Assembly: GCF_010614725.1 (NCBI RefSeq)
Contig: NZ_JAAEHL010000009.1
Coordinates: forward strand, 62,001-126,000
Origin: Flavobacterium ajazii
GTDB taxonomy: Bacteria; Bacteroidota; Bacteroidia; Flavobacteriales; Flavobacteriaceae
Direction of reading: 5' to 3'
Length of the DNA stretch: 64,000 nucleotides
Shown here: positions 38,801 to 47,208 of the stretch, one piece after another
Layout: each line of letters starts with the position of its first letter
Numbering within the stretch: the first letter of the stretch is position 1
Translations under genes and position numbers: made by a program
The notes under the pieces: generated by a model
Databases searched by the model: none
Seen by the model: only the letters and a program-made list of their open reading frames with translations
Told to the model about the DNA's origin: nothing

Positions 38801-38990
38801 TTCCTTTAATAAGCGTCGCTCCGTCATTAAGTCCATCTCCATTGTCTGCATCAGTATATGCCAGGGTTACAGGGGTAGTATTTTCAATTCTTGCCCAATT
38901 ATAATTGAATCCGTCAATTGTAATTTGAGCACTGATTCCATTTGAAATTAAAAACAAACAAATCAGTAACAGAGTAATATTATATTTCAT
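35838..38990 (-). CDS. PL8-family polysaccharide lyase with T9SS sorting domain
   Basis: The 1050-residue protein has a signal peptide (1-21), a CBM-like beta-sandwich (about 22-175), an alpha/alpha toroid with H412 and Y419 in YHHNAAYDGYMY and R472 in MAGRNP, Lyase_8 beta domains with WGSEIYINQNR, and a C-terminal type A T9SS sorting domain (about 970-1050: VVLYPNPVQDYFNIN ... GTYFVVIQNGGQTIKTKIIKK). It is a catalytically complete PL8 lyase, exported through the type IX system and therefore probably surface-attached or released. It would start depolymerising chondroitin or hyaluronan outside the cell. First gene of its unit, behind two LacI-type operators. Confidence 0.88.
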   Translation of the reverse strand: MKYNITLLLICLFLISNGISAQITIDGFNYNWARIENTTPVTLAYTDADNGDGLNDGATLIKGTATTPALQGVQYTLGGSPLAGEQINLEVKYYQNAASYARFKMQVYNVTDNLVLSETAQITTSTGVVGTSTLAYTFTAASVGDQIIVRFVRADDLNTVRVAALDYLKVNGEFINMIEVCKPIFNFDLPLTTATTAEINDLAAIRTSLSNQLLGTTAPTTAQLNTALAQYDALNITVTGTNITGNAITDDSQISFLKMFARYLKFNPTDTGVSDKAAKAVWYIASLNCSPKSNSALTFYSYPTFSRGAIFLNSYLPDTVKAIFGNTLYQETELFKNLFDVNYDFSTTQTDAINTDTMYLDIDVLLAYADWFKTNDEKIRYLKTVKRFLDRFLIYTYGTKDGLKKDGLGYHHNAAYDGYMYAYNTVSVALKSLEGTGFQIDQASYLRFRDAVYAQTMYSNDSGVKPFAMAGRNPQSKNSTLASGTLANTAISGGKILGLSTADPVLSGIYNRKYGVNSQFNNATVAPFEEGFIQFNYGNLGIYRKNNWVASMKGQSDVLWGSEIYINQNRFGRYQSYGALEIIYPGNSSTGNGYSEIGWDWNYNPGATTIVLPWDKLHAEKERVDEYNTYGFAGSLALNQLNNGVLSNTTGQSGLFSMKFKERNNLGFGGTYGAITHNATFEFTKTYFAIDNFIICLASGIKNDDTVNPTVTTLFQRLNNNTVDVLVNGDVKTSQSTESFVATSPNWIIDNYNTGYYILPNSGTLKIKNSAQTTPYQNQTTPTEATIAANSSNNYHLAYLDHGNAPTNSSYEFVCLPLADSAKMTQFALEMQSSNKPYTVYQNNTNQQIIEHKGAKTWAYALPAANTTITNGLLKANDTPCLVMYKGLNENFSEIVLSVSNPDMGAAPSTPKVITLKLSNEWNLSQLNSNANIVSATATETTIAFTVADGLPVEIKLALVSNTLKIDEETFNTPNVVLYPNPVQDYFNINVAELQANATIRVYNVLGNKVREVRFNNVPKRVFVGDLSVGTYFVVIQNGGQTIKTKIIKK

Positions 38991-39180
38991 TCTTTTAGTG
39001 ATTTTTAATTAGTTAAAAATTTTCATTAACATTTAAATCGAATCGGTCAATATAAATACAAGAGCCATTTAATACTTTCCACAGGTAATAAAAAACTACC
39101 CGACAGGAAACAATTAAACACACTTGTTTCAAATCAAATTAAAATGATAATAAAGAGTTGGTTATAACGCTTAAGCCTCA

Positions 39181-39211
39181 CAACATTACAAAAACGTTTT
39201 TATAAAAACAA
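39181..39211 (-). promoter_or_regulatory. Promoter of the PL8/T9SS gene
   Basis: Minus strand: TTG (39211-39209), 20 bp, TAATGTTG (39188-39181). Same layout as the susC promoter. The predicted leader is long, about 185 nt; I see no known riboswitch in it. Confidence 0.5.
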
Positions 39212-39225
39212 GCAAAAACACAAAA

Positions 39226-39241
39226 ATGTGCTCGATAACAC
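39226..39241. promoter_or_regulatory. LacI-type operator, PL8 proximal (degenerate)
   Basis: ATGTGCTCGATAACAC: one perfect half-site and one degenerate half. Its centre lies 20 bp from the distal copy, two helical turns. Confidence 0.55.
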
Positions 39242-39245
39242 TAAA

Positions 39246-39261
39246 ATGTACTCGAGCACAT
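39246..39261. promoter_or_regulatory. LacI-type operator, PL8 distal
   Basis: ATGTACTCGAGCACAT, one mismatch from the perfect palindrome. Confidence 0.7.
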
Positions 39262-39322
39262 TTAAAAACTATAGGATAAAACTTAATGGATTAAAATTTC
39301 GCTTCTGAAGATTCTAAAAAAC

Positions 39323-39358
39323 AAAAAGACCCTTAAAATCAATTTTTAAAGGTCTTTT
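39323..39358 (-). terminator. Intrinsic terminator of the kinase-nagB operon
   Basis: AAAAAGACC (39323-39331) pairs with GGTCTTTT (39351-39358), followed by T residues on the minus strand. It lies about 45 nt past the stop at 39402. Confidence 0.65.
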
Positions 39359-39401
39359 GAATTCATCTAATTTTTTTGGGGCAAAATAAGATTTCTTTAC
39401 A

Positions 39402-41330
39402 CTAATATTCCCATCGTACAAAAGCTTCCATGGCCGCATAAGTAGCAAGTCCGAGCTGTTTGTAAAAATGTGCTGTTTCACTATTTCTGTCTTCGGCTCG
39501 CTGCCAAAATTCCCTTGCATCTGAACCCTGAAACACAACACCGTCTTTTTGAGACTGGTGCTTAAATATTCCGTGTCTTTTTGCTAAAACCTGATCAGGA
39601 CTCATAGGAACGGCCATTTCTATTTCGTCAATGCCCCACTCCTGCCATGCTCCTCTGTATAGCCAAACCCAGCAGTCTTTCATAAAATCTTTTGGTTTAA
39701 GATTTTTTACAGCTTCAAAAATAGCATCCAGACAGACTTTATGTGTTCCGTGCGGATCTGCCAAGTCTCCTGCAGCATAAATTTGATGTGGTTTGATTTT
39801 TTCGATTAAATCCATTGTTAACTGAATATCTTCCTGACCAATCGGATTTTTTTCAATCTTACCGGTTTCATAAAAAGGAAGTTCCATAAAATGAATTTGT
39901 TCGTCCGGTAAACCAACAAAATGACTTGTAGCACGGGCTTCTCCTTTTCGGATTAATCCTTTTATATATCGTACTTCCGGAATATCAATTTCGCTTGCTT
40001 TTTTGTTCTTTAAAAAAGCTAATGCTTTTTTATAAATCGTTTCGGCTTCTTCGCTTTTAATTCCAAATTTATCATTGTAATCGCAGACAAAACTTGCAAA
40101 TCGTAACGCTTCATCATCAGCAACGGCAATGTTCCCGGACGTTTGATACGCCACATGCACTTCATGCCCCTGCTCCTGCAATCTCATAAAAGTACCTCCC
40201 ATACTAATAATATCGTCATCAGGATGCGGGCTAAAAATCAACACTCTCTTTCTTGAAGGCTCCGCTCTTTCTGGTCTGTGTGAATCATCTGCATTGGGTT
40301 TACCTCCAGGCCATCCCGTAATAGTATTCTGTAACTGATTGAATATTTTAATGTTGATGTCGTATGCAGGACCCGAATCTGCAAGCAAATCACTCATACC
40401 GTTTTCGATATAATCAGCATCTGTAAGCATCAAAATTGGCTTTTTCAAATCAAGGGCAAGTCCTAAAACGGCTTTTCGGATTAATTTATCTGTCCAGACA
40501 ATTTTCTCCACGAGCCATGGTCTGTTGATTCGGGTAAGTTTTGAGGAAGCTTCTTTATCCAAAACAAAAACAGCGTCGTCATGCTCCTGCAAAAATGAAG
40601 CAGGGATTTGATTGGTTACTTCACCCTCTACGGATTTTTTAATAATACCTGATTTTCCTTCTCCCCAGGCCATTAAAATAACTCGTTTTGCTTCCATTAT
40701 CTTTTTTACTCCAAGTGTAATAGCTGTTCTTGGCGTATTGCTTAATCCTGAAAAATCACCGCTTGCAGCAACTCTCGTAATGTGATCTAAAGCCACCAGA
40801 CGTGTTTTTGAATTCTGCAAAGATCCTGATTCATTAAATCCGATATGACCGTTACCTCCAATTCCTAAAATCTGCAAATCAATTCCGCCCAAAGCTTCAA
40901 TTTTCGCTTCATAATCAGCGCAATAATCCGCAATTTCTTCTTTAGATAAAGTTCCGTCCGGAATATGAATGTTTTCAGGCAAAATATCAACCTGATTAAA
41001 CAATAACTCCTTCATAAAACGCACGTAGCTGTTTATAGAATCGGGTTCCATAGGGTAATATTCATCCAGATTGAATGAGACTACATTTTTAAAACTCAGA
41101 CCTTCTTCTTTATGCAGACGTACTAATTCAGCGTATAAACCTTTTGGTGAAGAACCTGTTGCCAAACCTAAAACACATAATTCATTCTTTTTTTGTTTGG
41201 ATTGAATCAGTGCTGCTATTTCTTTTGCAACCGATACAGAAGCAGCAGTTGAGTTTTCAAAAACTACTGTATTGATGTTCTCGAATCGCTTTTCAAATCC
41301 TGTAGATTTGTCTATATTACTTTTTAACAT
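39402..41330 (-). CDS. nagB: Glucosamine-6-phosphate deaminase fused to a PIG-L/LmbE deacetylase domain
   Basis: The 642-residue cytoplasmic protein has two domains. Residues 20-290 are a NagB-type deaminase with LATGSSPKGLY (sugar-phosphate loop), FNLDEYYPM and GGNGHIGFNE (H162 and E167 at the E. coli H143 and E148 positions). Residues 360-642 are a PIG-L fold with the metal motif HPDD (369-372) and DPHGTH. NagB turns glucosamine-6-P into fructose-6-P and ammonia. PIG-L enzymes remove N-acetyl groups from GlcNAc compounds, so the fusion may do deacetylation and deamination in one chain; no separate nagA is in the window. N160 replaces the Asp of E. coli NagB (D141). Last gene of the operon. 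Confidence 0.85.
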   Translation of the reverse strand: MLKSNIDKSTGFEKRFENINTVVFENSTAASVSVAKEIAALIQSKQKKNELCVLGLATGSSPKGLYAELVRLHKEEGLSFKNVVSFNLDEYYPMEPDSINSYVRFMKELLFNQVDILPENIHIPDGTLSKEEIADYCADYEAKIEALGGIDLQILGIGGNGHIGFNESGSLQNSKTRLVALDHITRVAASGDFSGLSNTPRTAITLGVKKIMEAKRVILMAWGEGKSGIIKKSVEGEVTNQIPASFLQEHDDAVFVLDKEASSKLTRINRPWLVEKIVWTDKLIRKAVLGLALDLKKPILMLTDADYIENGMSDLLADSGPAYDINIKIFNQLQNTITGWPGGKPNADDSHRPERAEPSRKRVLIFSPHPDDDIISMGGTFMRLQEQGHEVHVAYQTSGNIAVADDEALRFASFVCDYNDKFGIKSEEAETIYKKALAFLKNKKASEIDIPEVRYIKGLIRKGEARATSHFVGLPDEQIHFMELPFYETGKIEKNPIGQEDIQLTMDLIEKIKPHQIYAAGDLADPHGTHKVCLDAIFEAVKNLKPKDFMKDCWVWLYRGAWQEWGIDEIEMAVPMSPDQVLAKRHGIFKHQSQKDGVVFQGSDAREFWQRAEDRNSETAHFYKQLGLATYAAMEAFVRWEY

Positions 41331-41365
41331 TGTAAGTTAATTTTAAATTTTTATTTATTGTGAAT

Positions 41366-42748
41366 CTACGCTCTGGACCAACTGGTAATTTTATGTCCTT
41401 TTTGGGCGAAGAAGATAATCATTAAATAAGCGGGCAAAAGCATTAAATACGCTATCTGGTTTCCGGTTTTTTCTGTTGTTAAAATGTGTTCAGTTCCATT
41501 TGCCAGATTGATACTTTCTGCTAAAAGTCCGTATAATAATGGAAATATTGCTCCGCCAATGATCGCCATAATTAATATTGCACCGCCAATTTTGGTGTGT
41601 CCACCTAAATTCTGAAGCGCCAATGGCCAGATTGCCGGCCAGCAAAGCGCATTGGCAAGTCCAAACAGGGCGACCAAAATAATTATCAAAGGCAAATCCG
41701 GTAATAAAGGTAATTGAATGATAATTCCAGGAGATAAAGAAACTATTAAGATTACCAAAACAACTCCCAAAATACCTGAAATTTTTAATGCCATAACCTG
41801 AGATAAGTATTTTGGTATTAAGGTAATTCCGACAATATAACCTACCAGCATTGCGGTCATGGTAAATGAGGTCAGGTTAAGATAGAAATCACCGTTTTCT
41901 CCGTAAACTCCCAGCTGTTTTCCAAAAGTTCCAATGGTATCGCCTGCAATAACCTCGGCTGCGACATATAACATAAGGGTTAATGCGCCTAAAACAAGCT
42001 GTGGATATTTTGATGCGCTTTTAATTTGTTTGTAAATACTTAAATCGGCAACATGACCATCTTCATCTAAATCTATTTCAGGAAGAGGGGAAAATTTCGC
42101 TAAAACTGCCAAAATCAAAATCACAATTCCCATGTAGATATAAGGTGTCTGCAATTGAAGTGCAAGTGCATCCAGTGTATTTGATTTGGCAACTGTATCA
42201 AGCAACGCTATTTTTTCCTTTGTGTACTGTTTCATATTCGACAATACCAAAGTGGTCAGGACTAACGGAGCTATAAATCCTGCCAGTTTATTAGCAATTC
42301 CCAAAACGCTAATCCTTGCTGCGGCACTTTCTCTTGGGCCAATTACAACCACATACGGATTAGCAGCGGTTTGCAAAATAGCCAACCCCGTACCCATAAT
42401 AAACAAGGCAATCAAAAACAAAAGAAAGGTTCTGGTTTCTGCGGCCGGATAAAACATAAATGCCCCAATGGCAATTACAATTAATCCGAGTGAAATACCA
42501 TTTTTGTAACCTGTTTTTTCTATAATCCACGAAGATGGAATGGCCATTACAAAATAAGCAATGTAAAAGGCAAAAGTTACAAAATAGGCTTGTGATCCGG
42601 TTAAATCACAGGCAATTTCAAAAAATGGAATTAACGGCCCATTGAGCCAGGTAACGAATCCTAAAATAAAAAATAATAGGGTCAGAATTGCCATAGGGAT
42701 TAAAACATTACCCTGACTTTTTTCTAGTGTGTTTTGAGTTTGTGCCAT
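41366..42748 (-). CDS. FucP-type MFS sugar:proton symporter
   Basis: The 460-residue protein has 12 predicted membrane helices. The GFVTWLNGPLIPFFE N-terminus and LQTAANPYVVVIGP (helix 4) are typical of the FucP/GluP/NagP branch of the major facilitator superfamily. It imports a monosaccharide across the inner membrane. The operon suggests N-acetylgalactosamine or N-acetylglucosamine, freed by GH88 in the periplasm. It lies 35 bp before nagB and 80 bp after the epimerase gene. Confidence 0.87.
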   Translation of the reverse strand: MAQTQNTLEKSQGNVLIPMAILTLLFFILGFVTWLNGPLIPFFEIACDLTGSQAYFVTFAFYIAYFVMAIPSSWIIEKTGYKNGISLGLIVIAIGAFMFYPAAETRTFLLFLIALFIMGTGLAILQTAANPYVVVIGPRESAAARISVLGIANKLAGFIAPLVLTTLVLSNMKQYTKEKIALLDTVAKSNTLDALALQLQTPYIYMGIVILILAVLAKFSPLPEIDLDEDGHVADLSIYKQIKSASKYPQLVLGALTLMLYVAAEVIAGDTIGTFGKQLGVYGENGDFYLNLTSFTMTAMLVGYIVGITLIPKYLSQVMALKISGILGVVLVILIVSLSPGIIIQLPLLPDLPLIIILVALFGLANALCWPAIWPLALQNLGGHTKIGGAILIMAIIGGAIFPLLYGLLAESINLANGTEHILTTEKTGNQIAYLMLLPAYLMIIFFAQKGHKITSWSRA

Positions 42749-42828
42749 TTGTTCAATAAAGTATTAATCCTGTAAATCTATTCTTTTTGAAAATATCAAA
42801 TCTATCTGATGAATCAAATCATCCGTTT

Positions 42829-43752
42829 TTATTTTAACAATTCCTGATGGTAAAAGGCGATGGTTTCTTCTAAAGCAGTTTCGATAGAATGACCCGGTTT
42901 AAATCCTAAGTCATTAAATTTTGACGGATCTGCTTTTGAATGTTTAATATCTCCCGAGCGCTCTTCCAGAAACTCAATCTGCGATTTAGAATTTGTAATT
43001 TTAATTATTTTTTCTGCCAATTCTAAAATAGAAGTACTGTATCCCAAAGCAACATTATACGTTTCACTTCCTGTTTGAGATGCCAGAATATTTGCTTTTA
43101 CAACATCTTTCACATAAATAAAATCCCTTGTTTGAGAACCGTCACCGTATATTGTTAGCGGTTCATTTTGAAGTGCTTTATTGATAAAAATAGGCACTGC
43201 CGCCGCATACGCCGACTGAGGATTTTGTCTTGGTCCGAAAACATTAAAATAGCGTAGAGAAGTAGTGGGAACATTCCATTGATCCTGATACATTTTCAGA
43301 TAAAATTCGCCATCTAATTTTGTAATGGCATAAGGAGTCATCGGTTCCGGAATCATACTTTCTACTTTAGGTAAAACCGGATTATTTCCATAATTAGCAG
43401 CCGAAGAAGAAAGTACCACCTTACAGCCGTTATTTTTTCTTGCAGCCTCCAGAATATTAATTGTTCCGATGGTGTTAATGTCAATGCATTCGTCTAAACG
43501 CAATAACGATTCAGGAACACTAACTAAAGCTGCCAGATGAAAAATACCGCTCGTTCCCTCTACCAACTCTTCTACAAGATTTTTATCCCTTATGTCTCCA
43601 TGAACAAACTGAACATTCAGCCCGTTGAGATTTTTTTCGAATCCGGTTCTTAAACTATCCAGCACAATTACTTCATGCCCTTCACCGGATAGCTGTTCTG
43701 CAATATGACTTCCTATAAATCCCGCACCTCCTGTGATTACATATTTTTTCAT
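42829..43752 (-). CDS. Extended SDR, UDP-hexose/HexNAc 4-epimerase-like
   Basis: The 307-residue protein has an NAD-binding TGGAGFIG (7-14), catalytic SSSAANYG (about 115-122) and Y141/K145 (YAITK), and GDGSQTRDFIYVKDVV in the sugar-binding half. This is the GalE/WbpP group of extended SDRs that interconvert UDP-Glc/Gal or UDP-GlcNAc/GalNAc. With a kinase and a nucleotidyltransferase just upstream, epimerisation of UDP-GalNAc to UDP-GlcNAc is the simplest role. Other nucleotide sugars are possible; specificity residues were not examined structurally. Confidence 0.78.
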   Translation of the reverse strand: MKKYVITGGAGFIGSHIAEQLSGEGHEVIVLDSLRTGFEKNLNGLNVQFVHGDIRDKNLVEELVEGTSGIFHLAALVSVPESLLRLDECIDINTIGTINILEAARKNNGCKVVLSSSAANYGNNPVLPKVESMIPEPMTPYAITKLDGEFYLKMYQDQWNVPTTSLRYFNVFGPRQNPQSAYAAAVPIFINKALQNEPLTIYGDGSQTRDFIYVKDVVKANILASQTGSETYNVALGYSTSILELAEKIIKITNSKSQIEFLEERSGDIKHSKADPSKFNDLGFKPGHSIETALEETIAFYHQELLK

Positions 43753-43773
43753 TTCGTTTTCAGTTAAAAATTA

Positions 43774-44646
43774 TTAATTCCACTCTAAAACCGGGAAATG
43801 TTTTTTCAGATAAGCCTTTACTTCTACAATATCCTCTTTTGCCGTTAAGTCCGGAACATGTTCAGAAAACGGAATTCCTAATGCCGTATTCGGAAAATCC
43901 TGTAATAAATTCAATAGCACGGTTGGTAATTCTTTTTCGTCTCTTTCAGGATGAACAGGGCAATTTTTAAGATAAGGATATAAAGATTCCCCTTTAAACT
44001 TAAAGGCGTTCATGCTTACCCTGATTTTACCTTCGGCATCTTTAAAAGATTCTACAACAGCAGCTTCGGGTTTTTCTACAATATCCAGAAGAAAGTTGTC
44101 CTTATTCAATTCTGCAACTGCAAAGCGAGAAATACGCTCAGAAGGAAATTCCATTGCATCACGGTCATAGCTTATAAATGCATTAGGACTATCTGTTTTA
44201 CGAAGGGCGTACAACGCTTCCGGTGAATATAAATTATCACTATTGCAAACCGAATAAAATTGAGAATTCAATTCAGGATATTGTTCTACAGCCTGAAACA
44301 ATGCATCAGCAGTTCCAAATGGCTTTACCCTTCCTTCAGGAATATACTGAACGGCAAATGAAACATTCAGACCATGAAAATCATTGTCATTGTCTTTACT
44401 TCCATAAAAAGATTTGAATAAATCTCCCTGCTCTCCTATGATGATATAGATGTTTTTGTAGCCCGCTTTTTTGGCATTTACTAAAAGATAATCCATCAGT
44501 GGTCTTCCGTTAGGTCCTACTCCTATCAGCCCTTTGCTTCTTTCGTTGGCCTGAGCAATTTCTTCCGGGCTCAGATTATCTACTTCAGCGGGCTTTTTCA
44601 TTCTTGAAGAAGCACCTCCTGCTAAAATTACTAAATTGTCATGCAT
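43774..44646 (-). CDS. Sugar-1-phosphate nucleotidyltransferase
   Basis: The 290-residue protein has a Rossmann-like NTP_transferase fold. The N-terminal signature ILAGGASSRM (7-16) binds the nucleotide, and CNSDNLY carries the metal-binding Asp. It joins an NTP (probably UTP) to a hexose-1-phosphate. It lies 26 bp after the GHMP kinase and 21 bp before the epimerase, forming a Leloir-like trio. It has no close resemblance to GlmU, since no acetyltransferase repeats follow. The sugar is inferred from context only. Confidence 0.78.
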   Translation of the reverse strand: MHDNLVILAGGASSRMKKPAEVDNLSPEEIAQANERSKGLIGVGPNGRPLMDYLLVNAKKAGYKNIYIIIGEQGDLFKSFYGSKDNDNDFHGLNVSFAVQYIPEGRVKPFGTADALFQAVEQYPELNSQFYSVCNSDNLYSPEALYALRKTDSPNAFISYDRDAMEFPSERISRFAVAELNKDNFLLDIVEKPEAAVVESFKDAEGKIRVSMNAFKFKGESLYPYLKNCPVHPERDEKELPTVLLNLLQDFPNTALGIPFSEHVPDLTAKEDIVEVKAYLKKHFPVLEWN

Positions 44647-44672
44647 ACTCTTTTTTTTAAATTTTAAATAAT

Positions 44673-45749
44673 CTATACTATTCTCGCTCCCGGATCCACA
44701 TTTACGGCGTAAGCTGCAACAGCTCCCGCTGCCAGCATTGCATCTGCAACCTGTGATTCTTTGCCTGGTTCAGCCATTGCTACAATACTGCCTCCGCCTC
44801 CTGAACCCACTATTTTGGCTCCGTAAGCACCGGCTTTTAATGCTGCATCAATCATCGCATCAATTCTTGGAACTGTAATTTTTAATAAATCCCTTAAAAC
44901 AGCATGATGACCATTCATTAACTCCCCTATCTTTTTTAAATCAAGAGAAGCTTTTTGAAATTCTTTCAGAGCCAGTTTCGTATAATGGTGATTTTTAACG
45001 GCTGCTTCAAAATAAGGAATCAGTCTGTCCGGCAAAAAGTTGGAATACTTTTTTAGATCTTCGATTTCGGCAGTATTCAAGTCAAAACTTTTATCATTTT
45101 GTTTTACCAAATCAATAGATAGCAGTGCATTGTTTTTTAATTCGCCAATTAATCCGATAGTTTCCTTTGGAACTCCCGACACGCCTGTAACAAGGCCATT
45201 CAGCTCTTTTCCAATCACTGTAACAGCAAAAGGATTTACGGTATTTATGTAAACCACATTTCCAACACCAATACTATAATGGTCCATCATCCCTCCCGGC
45301 TCACCGTGTTCAACAACTTCAGACAAATACCCCATTTTAGAAATAAATTCAGGAGTCACTTCTTCATCAACTCCATAAGCTTCGATCAAAAAATTGATCC
45401 ATGCCAGTAACAAAGCCGATGAACTCGACGTTCCCGAATTGATTGGAATATTTCCGGTTATATTGATATCGTATCCAACATTTGGAATACAGCCATACCT
45501 TCTGAGCACTCTTAATGAAGAGGCAAAATAATCTCTGGGGGTTAGTTCAGGAAAAGTTTCATCAATACTAATAATTCTCTCTTCATTAATATCAACCATA
45601 TTTAATTTGAAAACACCGGTATTATTTTGTACTGCTGTCAGCCTTATGTCCCTGTCAATTGCACACGCAATAACAGGTAGTCCGAGATAATCCTGATGGT
45701 CACCAAACAAACATGTCCTCCCCGGTGCTAATGATATAATTTTTTTCAC
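44673..45749 (-). CDS. GHMP-family sugar kinase (galactokinase-like)
   Basis: The 358-residue protein has the three GHMP motifs: APGRTCLFGDHQDYLG (8-23, sugar-binding like GalK), PINSGTSSSSALL (102-114, ATP loop) and VGSGGGGSIVAM near residue 316. D156 in GGMMDHYSIGVG is the likely catalytic base. The family phosphorylates C1 of galactose, GalNAc or related sugars. First gene of a five-gene operon with transporter, nucleotidyltransferase, epimerase and NagB-PIG-L, so an N-acetylhexosamine 1-kinase is the best guess. A uronate or galactose kinase is not excluded. Two LacI-type operators lie upstream. Confidence 0.78.
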   Translation of the reverse strand: MKKIISLAPGRTCLFGDHQDYLGLPVIACAIDRDIRLTAVQNNTGVFKLNMVDINEERIISIDETFPELTPRDYFASSLRVLRRYGCIPNVGYDINITGNIPINSGTSSSSALLLAWINFLIEAYGVDEEVTPEFISKMGYLSEVVEHGEPGGMMDHYSIGVGNVVYINTVNPFAVTVIGKELNGLVTGVSGVPKETIGLIGELKNNALLSIDLVKQNDKSFDLNTAEIEDLKKYSNFLPDRLIPYFEAAVKNHHYTKLALKEFQKASLDLKKIGELMNGHHAVLRDLLKITVPRIDAMIDAALKAGAYGAKIVGSGGGGSIVAMAEPGKESQVADAMLAAGAVAAYAVNVDPGARIV

Positions 45750-45835
45750 TTATTAAACTTTTAAAACATTATTAAACAACAACTTACAATAACAACCAAC
45801 ATTAAAAACCTAAAGCTTTTTTAGATTTCATAATG

Positions 45836-45866
45836 CGAAACTATAGATTTAATTTTACTAAAGCAA
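45836..45866 (-). promoter_or_regulatory. Promoter of the kinase operon
   Basis: Minus strand: TTG (45866-45864), 20 bp, TAGTTTCG (45843-45836), one mismatch from TAnnTTTG. Predicted start near 45830. The spacing equals that before susC and PL8. Confidence 0.5.
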
Positions 45867-45881
45867 GGAAAATACACAAAA

Positions 45882-45897
45882 ATGTGCTCGAACACAC
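45882..45897. promoter_or_regulatory. LacI-type operator, kinase proximal
   Basis: ATGTGCTCGAACACAC. Its centre is 24.5 bp upstream of the -33 TTG, the same as at susC. Confidence 0.7.
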
Positions 45898-45904
45898 TAA
45901 TTTT

Positions 45905-45920
45905 ATGTTCTCGAGCACAA
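45905..45920. promoter_or_regulatory. LacI-type operator, kinase distal
   Basis: ATGTTCTCGAGCACAA. Its centre is 23 bp from the proximal copy. It also lies in the region shared with the divergent lacI-type gene, about 240 bp before that start. Confidence 0.65.
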
Positions 45921-46148
45921 AAAAAACTTCGAAAAGCAAAAAAAAAGCCGTATTATTGAAAATTATTTTACTAATTGTCTCAAAATATTAAACCAAAACT
46001 CAAATTCTCTTTCATCCCTCAAATAAATCGCTATTTAAAATTGTACACCTTAGATTTTCCGAACAAAACCAATAAAAATCTATAAGGTAAAACATAGTAA
46101 GTAATCTAAATTGAGAGAATTTGCAAAAATGAATAAACCAAACTTTTA

Positions 46149-46156
46149 TATATTTG
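46149..46156 (+). promoter_or_regulatory. -7 box of the LacI-family gene
   Basis: TATATTTG fits TAnnTTTG exactly and ends 6 bp before the ATG at 46163. Transcription would then begin at or next to the start codon (leaderless mRNA). I found no ideally spaced TTG upstream, so this is tentative. Confidence 0.35.
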
Positions 46157-46162
46157 TGTGTT

Positions 46163-47203
46163 ATGGATAAAAAACTTACAATAAAAGATATTGCTCAATT
46201 GGCTGGTGTTTCTAAAGGAACAGTTGACAGAGTTTTACATAAAAGAGGTAAAGTTTCTCAAAAAGCGCTGGACAGTATTAATGCTGTATTAGAACAAATA
46301 GATTATGAACCCAACCTGATTGCAAGAAATCTTAAAAACAATAAGATTTATTCTATCTGCGTCGTACTTCCAAATCCGGAATCTGATTCTTATTGGCAGC
46401 CGTGTATAAAAGGAATAGAACAGGCTAAAAAAGAATTTAAAGCATTCAATTTATCAATTAGTTCCTATTACTTTGATCCAGAAGACACTGAATCGTTTAT
46501 AGCTGTAAACAAAAACGTTTTGAGTTTAGCTCCGGATGCCGTTTTACTGGCTCCGTTATTTTATAAAGAAGCGCTGGAAGCTGTCGAAAAATATACCGAA
46601 CAGGATATATTAGTTAATACTTTTAATAATCAGCTGGAATCTGAAGAAATTAGAAATTTTGTGGGCCAGGATTTACACCAAAGTGGAAGGGTTGCAGCGA
46701 AATTAATTGATTCTATTGCCCAAAAGGGACAAATAGCCATTGTTCATTTTGATGAAAAATTCAAGAATGCCGTTCACATGCAGGAAAAGGAAAAAGGGTT
46801 TCGAAATTATTTTAGTCAAAAGGGGAATTCAGATTACGAAATCACTACTTTAAAACTAAAGAGAAAAAACTACGAGACAAAATTCGAAGACTTTCTTAAA
46901 GAAAATGGTAATCTAAAAGGTATATTTATCACTACTTCAAAAGCGTATCAAATAGCCGAAATTATTGAAAAAACCAAAAAAGATGATATCTCGCTTATCG
47001 GTTATGACTTATTGGACAAAAATATAGCTTTCCTAAATCTGGGCACAATTGATTTCCTGATCAATCAAAATCCTAAACAGCAGGTTTATTTAGGATTAAG
47101 CTTTTTAGTAGATCATTTTATTTTTGGAAAAGAAATTAACCACTCGGCACTTTTACCAATAGATATTGTGAATTCTGAAAATGCGAGCTATTATATGGAA
47201 TAA
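46163..47203 (+). CDS. LacI-family transcriptional regulator
   Basis: I choose the ATG at 46163; a TTG three codons upstream lies inside a -7 box. The protein has 346 residues. Residues 3-55 form the LacI helix-turn-helix plus hinge helix (TIKDIAQLAGVSKGTVDRVL...YEPNLIARNL). The remainder is a periplasmic-binding-protein-like sugar-sensing domain. The nearby 16-bp palindromes with central CTCGAG have the size and symmetry expected for a LacI-type dimer, so this is the probable regulator of the glycosaminoglycan and amino-sugar genes. The inducer is unknown; a phosphorylated or free HexNAc or keto-uronate is plausible. Confidence 0.88.
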   Translation: MDKKLTIKDIAQLAGVSKGTVDRVLHKRGKVSQKALDSINAVLEQIDYEPNLIARNLKNNKIYSICVVLPNPESDSYWQPCIKGIEQAKKEFKAFNLSISSYYFDPEDTESFIAVNKNVLSLAPDAVLLAPLFYKEALEAVEKYTEQDILVNTFNNQLESEEIRNFVGQDLHQSGRVAAKLIDSIAQKGQIAIVHFDEKFKNAVHMQEKEKGFRNYFSQKGNSDYEITTLKLKRKNYETKFEDFLKENGNLKGIFITTSKAYQIAEIIEKTKKDDISLIGYDLLDKNIAFLNLGTIDFLINQNPKQQVYLGLSFLVDHFIFGKEINHSALLPIDIVNSENASYYME

Positions 47204-47208
47204 CCTAT

